Assembly: GCA_028023455.1 (NCBI GenBank)
Contig: JAQFVV010012512.1
Coordinates: 374,001-438,000, forward strand
Reading direction: 5' to 3'
Origin: Epiperipatus broadwayi
Lineage: Eukaryota > Onychophora > Udeonychophora > Euonychophora > Peripatidae
DNA length: 64,000 nucleotides
Shown here: positions 30,466-42,350 of the stretch, piece after piece
Position numbering within the stretch: the first letter of the stretch is position 1
Layout: the number at the start of each line of letters is the position of its first letter
Notes under the pieces: generated by a model
Told to the model about the DNA's origin: nothing
Database searches by the model: none
What the model saw: only the letters and a program-made list of their open reading frames with translations
Made by a program: the position numbers and the translations under genes

Positions 30466-31088
30466 CAGAGAATAGGGGACTTAACATAATCTACACTACA
30501 GGGTGCCACTAGGCATTTCAACCTAAAAAATTTATAAAGTAGGCAGATACGTAAGTCAAAAAAAAATTATTATTTTTTTTAATTTTTGATTCCGGTTGTT
30601 AGCCCATTGTCACTAGCTCAGTGGAATAGCAAAGATTTATATTTTATAAGAAATTCTTATCTAAAAATATATAAAAAAGAATAAAATAAGCCACTGCCAG
30701 TAATTATACACACAAACAATTATTTATGCAATTTTTTATTTTTTAAAATTATTTTAGTATCAGTTTACATTTTAAAATTTAACTTACATTTTTAACTTTG
30801 ATTTTCATTTACATTTTAATTTTTATAAGTTCACACAGATAGATTTATAAAGAATTGTTTTATAATGTTGAGTATCAATTGGCTGCATAGATTCCATGGT
30901 TAAAAATGTTTCGAAATAAACATAACCAATCAAAATACAAAGTCATTGATACCGTCAATTGCAGAGGTAATACAAGTAACCCAATAGCATTAATCATAAG
31001 ATGCCACAGTGACATCGATGACTTATACATTCTAACCGAATATGAAAACCACAACATAATGAACCACTAATGACTCCATGCAACATCC
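30466..31088 (-). repeat. Inverted LTR fragment, left arm of a large palindrome
   Basis: Starts GATCCAGAGAATAGGGGACT near 30470 and is the inverse of 31126-31797. Conceptual frames on the two arms (30875-31057 minus, 31170-31367 plus) encode nearly the same peptide beginning MLWFSYSV, which reflects the inverted duplication and not a gene. Confidence 0.75.
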
Positions 31089-31089
31089 A

Positions 31090-31797
31090 TTCATACTCGA
31101 CACTGTAAATAACAATGCATTAAATTTAAGTTGGGTATGGACATTCCATGGAGTCCTTAGCAGTTAATTATGTTGTGGTTTTCATATTCAGTTAAAATAT
31201 ATAATTCATCAATGTCACTATGGCACCTTATGATGAATGCTATTGGGTTTCTTGTATTCACTCTGCAATTGACTCTATCAATGACTTTGTATTTTGATCG
31301 GTTACATTTATTTCGAGACGTTTTTAACCATGGAATCTATGCAGCTGATCGATACTCAACATTATAAAACAAACTTTTATAAATCCATCTGTGCGAACTT
31401 ATAAAGATTAAAATGTAAATTTATAAAAATTAAAATGTAAATTAAAATCAAAGTTAAAAATGTAAGTTAAATTTTAAAATGTAAACTGATCCTAAAATAA
31501 TTTTAAATATTATATATGTGCATAAATAAATGTTTGTTTGTATAATTACTGGCAGTGGCTTATTTTATTATTTTTTATATATTCTTAGATAAGAATTTCT
31601 TATAAAATATAAATCTCTGCTATTCCACTGAACTAGTGACAATGGGCTAATGACCGGAATCAAAATTTAAAAAAAAAAAATTTTTTTTTTTACTTACGTA
31701 TCTGCCTACTTTATAAATTGTCTTGGTTCAAATGCCTAGTGGCGCTCTGTAGTGTAGACTACATTAACTCCCCTATTCTCCAGATTGTTATAACTTA
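31090..31797 (+). repeat. Direct LTR fragment, right arm of the palindrome
   Basis: Runs from CTCGACACTGTAAATAAC through GAACTAGTGACAATGGGC (near 31631) to the LTR end ...CTCCAGATTGTTATAAC (31794). It lies head to tail against the start of the next LTR at 31798, with only TTA between them. Confidence 0.72.
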
Positions 31798-33954
31798 TGT
31801 AATGGGCACATATGACATTACATTGTTTTTTTATTATTAAACATGAAAAAAAATAAAAGTTCATAGATAAAACCTTTTTTTTAAGAATTAAATATTGAAA
31901 ATTAAAACATCATCTTAAACTCGTATATATATATATATAATTGCACAGATGAAAAAAATTATTAAAATAAAACTTTATTAAAAATAGAAAAGGTATTTTA
32001 AAAACAAAAACTTAAAAAGATTTGGAGATAAAAATATATCTTTAAGTTTGGAAAACAAATTAATTAATGTTATTGAAAAATGGAAATGATTATTTTAATT
32101 AGTCAAAGTGAACTAGCCCTTGGGCATTTAAATGTATAAGCAATGATCAAGATAGGAGACAAAAACAATAGGAACAGAATGGCAAATGAAAAAAATCCAT
32201 CGGGGAAATTGGACCTCAAAGCAAGGATCATCATCATCGATGACTAAATGTCAATTGAATCCTTAAAATTAATATAAAAGTTTGGAAATTACTAGGTAGT
32301 TATTACAAGAGGACAGATAAGTGTTAGTGTGGAGTTGGATGAGAAGGGATTGAAAGATGCACATTCAATTCCTTCAGTTGTTAAAAAAATGAAACATCGT
32401 TTTCTACATTGAGGACCAGCTGAAGTAAAAAACCTCCAGATGAATAAATAAAATGACCAACAGAATACCAATTTATTTAGGATGGCATGGGAATTCATGT
32501 TCAAATGGCAAACCACGAATAAAGCTGGACATTTTAAAAATCATAAGAACTTTATGAACATTTTCAAAACAAACTCTAAATTCTAAACCTTTCAGAAATT
32601 ATCACAATAGTATTTCCTATCTGACCAAACTAAATTATTTATTAATTCTTTTATTTGATGTATTTTTTTTTTAAAAGAATCATTTCCATTTATTTTTTTT
32701 TTTGTTCTTTTAAGTTTTTATTATGATTTTTGTTTTTTGTTAAACTAAATTATATAAATGTTAAACTTAAGTCGGGTGTGAATGGCTATATAGATTTGGA
32801 AAGTTATATTAGAGGAGGGTAATCTTAGGTTATTTGTTTCATAGTTGAATTGGGTCAATGGATTGGATAAATTGATGTAATTAGTAGATGTAGTATGAGA
32901 TTCACTATGTGCAGAATTGCTGTAAATGCCACACACCCCCATTCTGCCTATGCATGGGATCGTAAGCCAGAAAAAAGGACCGCTGTCTTTTCCTATGGAG
33001 TTTTTTTTATTGCTCTTCATGTTAGATAGATGTAGTATTCCTATCTGGTGAGAGTCAATTTTTTTCTCTTAACCTTTTGTGCTGCCATAAACGTGTTATA
33101 TTGAATACATCGATATATCAGATGGATTGATGTTGGTTTAGCGGCGAACTTTTTGGCCTAAGGTTAAATAAAGGATTGAATGTTTTCTTTTCAAATGCAA
33201 ATCTATGTAGTACATTCATACTCGACACTCTAAATAAAAATGCATTAAATTTAAGTTGGATATAGACACTTACATGGATTCGTTATCGGTTAATTGCGTT
33301 TTTGGTTTCCATATTTGATCAAAATATATATACATTCGGTAAATAATGATACCTTACGGTGAGTATCTAAAATGTATTTATTCAGATGTCTTTTAAGTTA
33401 TTGGTGTTAATGTGGCATCTTACAATGAATGCCATTGGGTTTCTTATAAATTTCCCTCTGGATTCCACCAATGATTTTATATTTTGATCATTTATGTTTA
33501 TTTTGAAATGTTGTTAACCGTGTAATCTATGTAACCGATCTATACTCAACATTATAAAACAAGCTTTTATAAACCCACCTGTGTGAACTTATAAAAATTA
33601 AAATGTAAATTAAAATCTAAAATTAAAGTTAAAAATGTAAGTTAAATTTTAAAATGTAAAACTGATACTAAATAATTTTAAATATTATATACATGTGTTA
33701 ATAAATGTTTGTTCATTACTGGCAGTGGCTTTTATTTTTTATATATATACAAACTAAATAAGTTATTTCTTATCTCTGCGTCTCCATGAGCTAGTGACAA
33801 TGAGCTAATGGTCAAAATATTTAAATAAAGTGGAATCTTAACAGCGCGTATCTGCCTACTTTATAAATTTTTCTAGGCTTAAATGCCTAGATGTCGCCCT
33901 TGTAGTGCAGATTGCGGTTATATTCGATCTTCACTTTCTTTTGGATCATTATAA
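31798..33954 (+). repeat. Family C right (3') LTR
   Basis: Starts TGTAATGGGCACATATGACA and ends ...TTTGGATCATTATAA, followed by TATAT. It is the counterpart of 25937-28015 with scattered substitutions. Open frames at 32292-32516 and 32745-33020 (minus) are LTR shadows; the latter parallels the minus frame of the left LTR. Confidence 0.72.
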
Positions 33955-33986
33955 TATATATATGTATATTTATGCACAAACACTGT
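33955..33986 (+). repeat. Probable tail of repeat B3 beyond the inserted element
   Basis: TATATATATGTATATTTATGCACAAACACT resembles the tail TATATATTTATGTGCACACACT of the other family B copies, as expected if B3 was split by the element at 25937-33954. Confidence 0.5.
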
Positions 33987-35268
33987 TCAAAAATATATAT
34001 CAAATTGTCTATCATTTAGACATTTGACTTAAGCAAATTATTTATGTGTTTTCTTTTAAGTTATTAATTTATAATCTTATAAGTCATTTTAAGGAATATT
34101 AAAACAAAATAACTCACTGTATATACATGCAACGACATATTTATGTGTGATTCTCTGCATGTATAGATAAACAGCATCATAAGTACACCATTTCTTCAAC
34201 CTTTCTCTTGGTAGGCTTTGTTTTTGGTCCAGAATAAAAATATAATTTCAGGTTTGTTGTCATCATCAGGTAAAAGTGTATAATTCCAGTAGTTTGTTGC
34301 CATACCATGAGATACTTTTTGTAGTCCAAGCAATTGTCAAGCTGTCTTCTAGAACATATTTAAGCAGCTAGTTGATCCATTTGAAGTGACCTCAAGAATC
34401 AAAAGTCTGCATAAACTATAAAGTAGCTACTGGACTGTCCTTAGATCTTCATAGGAGCATTGTATAACTGCTAGCTATTTTGTTCTCTTTTTAGGCTATT
34501 GATTCAGAAGTGACCCAGCTTCAAGTAAACCAAAATTCCTGTGAAGGAAAATAGTATCAGTTCCTACCTTTAGCTACATCATTTTATGGTAGCTATTCTC
34601 CTAACACTCTGCTACACCAAATAACATACTATCCATTTTGGTCAGCTAATTGCTGCCACATAAAAATTTTTAGTAGCCAAGCTGTTCTGTTCAACTCTCA
34701 CAAATACTACCATCCAAATTAACTGATATTTTGTATCAGTCTTTTATAATCCTGGTTAGGTCAGGTGACAAAAACACAGTGGTTGTTTTCCAATTAACTT
34801 TAATCCATTTGAAAACAAGTTGGAAATTTGTATCAAAGTGTGATTTTCATGTTTTTATTTTAATCTTTGGAATTTGACCAAAGGTGTTATTATCCTTTAG
34901 AATTTTTAATCTACAAATATTTTTAACTACATAGTAGAAATGCAAACAAACATTAATTAAAAAATATATTTTATACTATTATTAATTAAAAGATTTTAAA
35001 AAATAAATTATGCTTACTTTTTTTTTAATTTTAAAATCAGAATTACAAATATTATTTGTCAGACCTTTTCAAATGACTTATTTCACAATGAAATTTTACT
35101 TTAAACTCATAGTTATTTAACCCTTTATTTATTATTATTTTATTTTAGGAAAAATAAAAAAGATATACAAAAATTTATTCTGTGTTTATTTCTACTTTTC
35201 CTTTCAACTTTATATATATTTATGTGCACACACTATATTAGTGGTGCTATGTAATCCAACTGGTTACA
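33987..35268 (+). mobile_element. Repeat family B, copy 1
   Basis: About 1.28 kb, closely similar to 37751-39018 and ending ...GTAATCCAACTGGTTACA, an LTR-like TACA end. Landmarks are TTTAGACATTTGACTTAAGC, GTCATCATCAGGTAAAAG, AAGCAGCTAGTTGATCCATT, AGTGACCCAGCTTCAAGTAA and GGTTAGGTCAGGTGACAAAA. It lacks the upstream part present in copies 2 and 3. The sequence after its end (TTGCCTCAGTCTAAGG) differs from that after copy 2, as expected if copies 1 and 2 were the 5' and 3' LTRs of one element. No TGG primer site follows it, so a plain duplication remains possible. Confidence 0.65.
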
Positions 35269-37152
35269 TTGCCTCAGTCTAAGGGAAAATGAAAATAAAA
35301 ATTAAACACCTTTATAACAATATTTTACATAATTTACATGTATAATCAAAATAAAGTTCACATCTAAATCTATCTACTCATCAATCCTTTTAGAGATCTG
35401 ACAGACATCTGACAGTTAACAGAATGAATAGTGATTTGCATTTTTGAGATAGATAAAGAATTCAGCCACTGTACTGTAATTACACAATGCACCATGAACA
35501 CTCAGCATGCTACCTCAAATGAGACACTATAAGCTTTTACAACCCTTGATAAAGAAATATGCAAAACTCTTTGCAAAGCCTTCTTCCATGGAGGGAATGA
35601 AAAATACAAAACTATGCCCTGTTCTTTTGAGTCTTATGGGCTGGAAAATACAAGCTATGCCTTGCTCCTTTTCTTTGGAGACTTAGAGGCTGGAATCATG
35701 GCAGAACTATGTTAACTTCCCTATCACAAACAATATGAAATATAAAAACTAGGTTGGAGCAAATAGCATAGATACAACACCCTCAGAGTTGCATGAAAAC
35801 ATTGCATTCTCAAGCCAATGACAAAATCTCCATCCATCATCAAAACTAAAAATACATCTAAACAAACTTCAGCAATCAAACACCAAATCCAATCTCCAAA
35901 ATCATTGATTCTCTATTTAACTCCAAACATGAACCTCTTCAAACATACATGAAAATTACTATTTTATAATCATCATCAATACTATTGTCACATATTTCAC
36001 AGTAATTTTTAAAATTAATTCTGCATAAAATACATATCTTTTTTCTTTTTCAGGTGTGGCTTAAGATCAAGTTGACAATTTTGAAGTGATGATCACCAGT
36101 ATGTGATTATCATCAGCCATACGTTGGACAGCCAGCTATAATGATTGCCACAGTACATGATCATCATTGGCCATCAGTTAGGTAACCATTTGTTATGGGA
36201 TATGGTGGGTGATAAGTGATAAGAAATGAAAGTTTACTAAATATATATATAAGTATAAAATATTTAAAGGGACATAAGACCATGAGATCTCTGAGAACAT
36301 TGTGAGATCAATGAGATCAGCCCGCTAACTCAGAAGAGCAACTAAAAGCATAATTATAAATTCAACCAGCATTATAAAGTAAAAGTAAGTATAATTCAAA
36401 TACCATTCATCATCATTAATGGAAATAAACAAATCAGTATAATATATCAGAATAAAATCAACAGACCATCTTGTGGCTGGATTTGAACAATAAACAATAT
36501 AAATCAACAGTCAATCTTGTGACTTGATCAGAAAATGGGTCTTTTTAGAGCAGGTTAACTATTGAGCCTTTGACAGCTTGGCAATTATATAAACATAACA
36601 TGGATGCACCAACTTAGTGCCCATCCATTAAAATACCTAATAATCAGAAATCAAATCAATAATGCTGGGACGTTTAAAACATGCTGATCATCATCAATGC
36701 TCAGGCCACTTGTATTGGCCAATTATAAACTTACCTCCTGATAAGGCTGAACTAAAATAAAAGATAATAGTGCATGGGCTTTAAAGAGTATTCTCTTTTG
36801 CATGAACCAGGATGATTATTGATCATCTCTGGATGCCCCAAAGCACTAAATGCACATCCCCAGTCATACATTCATTCTGTGCACCTATCTAGCTCAGAGA
36901 ACACAGAGCTCTATTACTGTATGTGAACAAGAGATGATGTAATACAATTTTAACAATTAAATAAGTTTATTAATAACAATAAAAAAATAAAGGTATTTAA
37001 AAATAATTAAAGATAATTAAAAAATGGTATTTAAGGCCTTATAGGATAAGGCTCTCATTTTAAAAAGTATACAAAATTACATACACAACTAAAGTTATTA
37101 CATCAATTGCAATATTTCTTAGTTATTTTCTATAATGCATATATATATATAT
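35269..37152. other. Sequence between family B copies, no gene
   Basis: If copies B1 and B2 are LTRs this is the internal region, but no gag, protease or pol frame can be seen. A stretch near 36060-36200 is rich in ATGATCATCA-type words. The minus-strand word TTGTTCAAATCC (near 36485) is tRNA-B-box-like but isolated. A TA run at about 37140-37151 ends the stretch. Confidence 0.45.
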
Positions 37153-39015
37153 TGTATCGATATATAAAAGGCGATTATAGAAATATAACGTTACAATATA
37201 TATATATATCCACAGATGTGCATTTTATAATATATGATGAAGACATTTCAATTAAACATAAAATAATTATTACATTTGTGATTTCCATAATTACTTTACA
37301 AAATTCAAATTGTTACATTGATTTACATATATGTGCGCACAGACGTGTGATTTATAATATATAATGAATATTCAATAAATGAATTGACATTTAATAAAAA
37401 AAATATTAAAATTTTACATATATGAATGCACTGACTTTTACCTATTTAAACCTGTTACAATAATGTATATATTTTTTCATAATTCATTTGGAAAACACAA
37501 ATTTCATACGTATGTGTATATAAACAAAATATATAATTTAAAATTCAATTTCAGTTTATAAGTTCCTTTTTTTATCAAATTAAATAAAGTCAACTTTTGT
37601 TTGATAGGTATTTGTTGATTAATTATGAGTGTTCTTAGACCAATTTAAAAGATTTGCTTTTATGATTTTAATTCAAGCCAAATTATGCTTGCATTTGTAT
37701 ATACTTTTTTTAATGTCTTTTTTTAAAAAGGAATTACCAAAACAATTTTTTCAAAAATATATATCAAATCGTCTTTCTTTTAGACATTTGACTTAAGCAA
37801 ATTATTTATGTGTTTTGTTTTACGTTATTAATTTATAATCTTATAAGTCGTTTTAAGGAATATTAAAATAAATAACTCACTGTATATACACGCAACATAT
37901 TTATCTGTGATTCTCTGCCTGTATAGATAAACAGCAATATAAGTACATCCATTTTTTTCAAGCTTTCTCTTGGTAGGGTTGGTTTTTGGTCCAGCATAAA
38001 AATATAATTTCAGGTTTTTTGTCATCATCAGGTAAAAGTTTATAATTCTGGTAGTTTGTTGGCATACGATGAGATTCTTTTTGTAGTCCAAGAAATTGTC
38101 AAGCTGTCTTCTAGAACATCTTTAAGCAGCTAGTTGATCCATTTGAAATGACCCTGGCCTCAAGAATCAAAAGTCTGCAGTAAACTGACCTTAGATCTTC
38201 ATAGAAGCTTTGTATAACTGCTAGCTATTTTGTCCTCTTTTTTTAGGCTATTGATTCAAAAGTGACCCAGCTTCAAGTAAACCAAAATTCCTGTGAAGGA
38301 AAATAGTAGCAGCTCCTGCCTTCAGCCACATCATTTTATGGTAGCTATTCTGCCAACTCTCTGCTACAGCCAATAACATACTATCCATTTTGGTCAGCTA
38401 ATTGCTGCCACTTAAAAATTTTTAGTAGCCAAGCTGTTCTGTTCAACTCTCACAAAATACTACAATCCAAACTAACTGATATTTTTTATTAGTCTTTTAT
38501 AACCTTGGTTAGGTCATGTGACAAAAACACAGTGGCTGTTTTCCAATTAATTTTAATCCATTTGAAAACAAGCTGGAAATGTCTATCAAAGTGAGATTGT
38601 CATGTTTTTACTTTAATCTTTGGAATTTGACCAAAGGTGTGATAATCCTTTAGAATTTTTAATCTACAAAGATTTTTAACTATGTAGTACAAATGCAAAC
38701 AAGCATTAATTAAAAAATATATTTTATATAAGTCTTAATTAAAAGATTTAAAAAAATAAATTATGCTTATTTTTTATTTAATTTCAAAATCAGAAATACA
38801 AATATTATTTGTCAGACCTTTTTAAAATACTTATTTCACAATGAAATTTTACTTTAAACCCAGAGTTATTTAACCCTTTATTTATTATTTTATTTTAGGA
38901 AATATAAACCAAATCTATAAAATTTTATTCTGTGTTTATTTCTACTTTTCCTTTCAACTTTATATATATTTATGTGCACACACTATATTAGTGGTGCTAT
39001 GTAATCAAACTGGTT

Positions 39016-39018
<3 letters not shown>
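37153..39018 (+). mobile_element. Repeat family B, copy 2 (longest)
   Basis: Starts TGTATCGATATATAAAAGGC directly after a TA run and ends ...CTGGTTACA directly before a long TA array, giving TG/CA ends and about 1.87 kb. From 37751 it matches copy 1 closely; the part 37560-37750 matches only the diverged copy 3. The first 400 bases contain two loose tandem units around CACAGATGTGCATTTTATAA (37212) and CACAGACGTGTGATTTATAA. No coding potential; the frames at 37107-37364 and 37828-38091 have no domain. A solo or 3' LTR is the likeliest reading. Confidence 0.6.

Positions 39019-39085
<67 letters not shown>
39018..39085. repeat. TA array between family B and the LTR retrotransposon
   Basis: About 34 TA units joining the GGTTACA end of family B copy 2 to the TGTACC edge of the next LTR element. 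Confidence 0.95.
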
Positions 39086-39090
<5 letters not shown>

Positions 39091-41725
39091 CAGTCAAAAG
39101 ACATACCAACAGAACTGCAAGTCAGATCCAAACTCAGCTGAACCAAACTGAATTCAAACCCAACTCAACAGCTCAGATTAGTAGAAATCAAAATCGATGG
39201 CACAGTGCTATGTGCCAAGAAACTAGCTCAATGGTTTGTGAGAATTAGAGACCGTTGAACTGACATTAATATTGGATAATAAAATGACTAAAGATACTTG
39301 TAAATCGAAACATATGTATGTGTTCAGGTTGTCAACACAGACAGCGAGTATTAACATTAAAATAATTATGAAAGAATTAAGAACTAAGAAACCAAGTGTG
39401 TTTAGAAAATATTTAATAATAATAATTTGTTTTGTTTGAATTTTAAATAAAGATTAAATTAATTAATTCTAGTCCTTAAACAAAGTTTATAATTATAATA
39501 CGAGTGGCAGTCCTTATTATATGCCAATGAATATTACGCAATATTTGAAACTCTATGTCTATGCCCCCAACAATAAAATAAAGGCAAATAAAGGTATTCA
39601 TTAGTAGAGGAAATTATTACTCTAATTTTTTTACGAAAGAATGTGATATTTATTTTCACATTCGCAAATCCATTCATGAAGAGCAAGATACGTATTTTAG
39701 GGCATAACTTTAATCTTTATTGGAAAACTTATTTAATTAAATATAACTGAGAATTTGTTTGACTTTTATTGAAATCACTTCATCACAAATTACAAGCATC
39801 AGAGTGGGATTTACTGGAACAGAGAGGTAACGGTGCTGACAAATTATGAGCTATAAAATGAAATTGAAAGATAATAGCTAGTCAATAATCGAAGTCCTAT
39901 GGTGGCTTGTATCTGACAAGTCTTATGCGTTTTGACTAATATGAACAGGAGAGAAAGTGCTTTCTTCCTCAATAATTTAAAATAACAGAAATATGATCAC
40001 CGACCAGCCTAATGGAGTGGAAGATTGCCCTATGTCAGCAACATTTGAAGATGGTGACTTGATAGTCATTGTTTGAATACTAAAACCCATATAGAATGCT
40101 CTGCATGATGACTTGATCAAATGAATTAAAGCCAAACGAGCTTTTAAGTAAAACTATTTTAAAGTATTTGTAAATCATATTAATTATGCCCCAATCATCG
40201 TGCCCTTCCTGAATCTTAATAGAAAATAACAAAGTTGAATTAGAATGTATTTATTTGATTCCTTTATCGGCCCTTTGCAAAAAACATTTTAAGATTATAT
40301 TTGAATAAATATACATTGGTGAATATGAGAAAATAGCTGAGGCATAGATTGGAAGCAGAGCTAATAATTTATTATTAGCCAATTACAAAAATGGTAAACA
40401 TGTAATAATTTCTTTCGACTCGATGATTGATAGAACTTATAAATTTAGTTCTAATGGGTGAGAACTCCTATTAGAATTAATATTATATTATTTGCGTGAG
40501 GCAAATAGAACAAAGGAGTTCATCGAGTCAAAAGATTATTGGCATATAATTAAAAATAAATGACATTAATAAAGCACACAAATATATATATATATATAAT
40601 ATAATAAATGAACCGCCAAGTAAGAAAAGAGAAAGTTAAAGACTAGAAGTTGAGAGAATTACGATATAATAGCATAAATAAAAGTAAGTTTACACAGAGA
40701 TTATGACATTTATAGAATGAAAAGAGCTCTTAAAGGGAGTGTAAAGTAAAGTTCAGAACTGGCCAGAAAGTTTAAGGTTCATTATGGAAATATATTACCG
40801 ATTTCTTCCGTGCTGGATTCCTAGGTTACACATCCGAGTTGGTAAAAAAATGTAGGCACCATTTGATTGATTACTTGAACAGCATTTTATTTGATTTTGG
40901 CAGCATGATTTGTCTGGAAAGAATTTAGCAGCTTCATTGAAGATTCTCAAAGAGCTTCAGGAACCGTAGCCAGATTACTGATGTTCTAGCCCTTCACCAT
41001 AATCGAAACACTATTTGAATTCATCATTTTGTAATGCACAGAATTCACTGCACTTCTCTGTAACAAAGATGGCTTCCCCTTCTCCAAAGTTTTCAGTGCT
41101 ATATATATCTGTTCTCTGATGCCTTCAGGCTAGCACTTCTTTCATTATCAATGTTTTAGATTTACTGGTAGTTTTTAGATACATTCTCTCGATAAGTCTT
41201 TCAAATTCATTAACTTGAATTCATTTTTTAATTAAAAAATGAATTCTTAAAATCAGAAAATGATTTTAATTAGGAAATCCTTATCTTTTTTCTAATCAAT
41301 AAAACTTTAACTGTTGTTTTTGGAAAGGGAAAATCTGAAAGCTTATCGAAAGAATGTATCTTTTAATCAATAAAACTTTAACAAATTATTTAAAAATAAA
41401 ATCAAACATTCCCGACGCAATTAAACTTTTAAACAATTATATATATTTAAACATTTACAAATATATACACACATTCCACGCAGTTATAATATATAAATTC
41501 ATGAATAATTCTATCATGAATTTATTAATAGAATTGATCAATTTAAATCTGAAACTAATTATTTGAATACACATTTATGAAATAAATTATTCTTTATGGA
41601 AATTAGCATCGACTGAATGTATAAAGCCCCATTGCATCGGAATATTAAGGTTAGTACTAGAGTTTAAAGTGGGCTTATGGCTAGATGTCATGAAGCTACA
41701 ATCGAACTCAGATCCGACTGCTTCA
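39086..41725 (-). repeat. 3' LTR of the minus-strand LTR element
   Basis: Plus-strand edges are TGTACCAGTCAAAAG and GATCCGACTGCTTCA. Noncoding. It holds the palindrome at 41217-41246 and an inverted pair GACTCGATGA/TCATCGAGTC near 40420 and 40522. Relative to the other LTR it keeps about 55 extra bases near 39260-39320. Confidence 0.9.
41217..41246. repeat. Perfect 30-base palindrome in 3' LTR
   Basis: GAATTCATTTTTTAA and its exact reverse complement, with no spacer. The equivalent palindrome in the other LTR (46793-46822) differs by a matched pair of changes that keep it perfect. Confidence 0.9.
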
Positions 41726-41739
41726 TTTCTTTTCACTTC
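41726..41739 (-). promoter_or_regulatory. Polypurine tract
   Basis: On the minus strand GAAGTGAAAAGAAA immediately precedes the TGAAGCA start of the 3' LTR. This is the normal place and composition of the primer for plus-strand DNA synthesis, with a single pyrimidine. Confidence 0.8.
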
Positions 41740-42350
41740 AAAAATAAAAATAAAAAAATCTTTTTACTTATGCGTGATACATTTGCATAAGTGTACTTGA
41801 CTAGTTGTTAGACTCTGGGAGAACAGTATTAGCATGAATATCATCTGTACAAACTACAAAAATTATACATGCCTCATTGCAATCATTTTTTTAATATTAT
41901 ATTGCTTATAAATAGGTCTGTTAATCAAGTCTCATTTTCCTTATTGTCATGTCAGTCGGTCGTCTGTATATATATCTTTCATTTAATGGTTGTCCTATTG
42001 TTTCCCTGGATCAGGTAGTATGTGTGGTTTTAACTTTTGATAATGGTCGTAGTCTTGGTCTTTTCTAGTTTGTGTCAAGTTCCCATAGTCTATTGCAGTC
42101 AAAAAGTCTATGGTCTTTTCTAGTGACATAGGGCACATCCCAAGCATGATTCTTTGGATCCACAGGGATAAATGATGTCTGATCGTCGGATGATGTGTTG
42201 ATCCTCGTATTTGAAGGCTGTGAGGGATTTGAATGTGGTCACTTGCTGAATGAAGTAGGCTGTGTATCCCTATCTGTAGTTTTCTTGATACTTCTGTGTG
42301 TTCAGTCTATGCAAAATACCCTCCTGTCTTTCCTCACTCCAATATTTTTT
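41740..42350 (-). other. Region between gag remnant and polypurine tract
   Basis: On the minus strand one frame downstream of gag reads on with few stops (NTRINTSSDDQTSF near 42190, then a stretch to about 42060), possibly the decayed gag C-terminus. No CCHC zinc knuckle and no pol motifs are visible. Plus-strand frames here are antisense shadows. Confidence 0.4.

Larger units (their letters stand above)
25937..33954 (+). mobile_element. Long-LTR retrotransposon (family C) filled with pieces of its own LTR
   Basis: Two direct copies of a 2.1-kb sequence bound the unit (25937-28015 and 31798-33954). The outer flanks are TATAT at 25932-25936 and TATAT at 33955-33959, a plausible target-site duplication inside a TA tract. 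TGG of a primer-binding-like sequence lies 1 base after the left copy. The internal part has no gag or pol frame; instead it holds at least four further LTR pieces, two of them inverted. The whole unit lies inside repeat copy B3. The interpretation as a non-autonomous LTR element scrambled by self-insertion or recombination is inferred. Confidence 0.68.

Noticed and set aside
30875-31367. Two similar peptides (MLWFSYSV...) on opposite strands as a gene pair
   Set aside because: They arise from the inverted LTR duplication; the corresponding LTR stretches elsewhere in the window do not keep the frame.
36470-36500. tRNA-B-box-like words (also near 27980 and 31728) as tRNA genes or SINE promoters
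   Set aside because: No A box at the proper distance and no cloverleaf could be formed; two of the three lie inside LTR ends.
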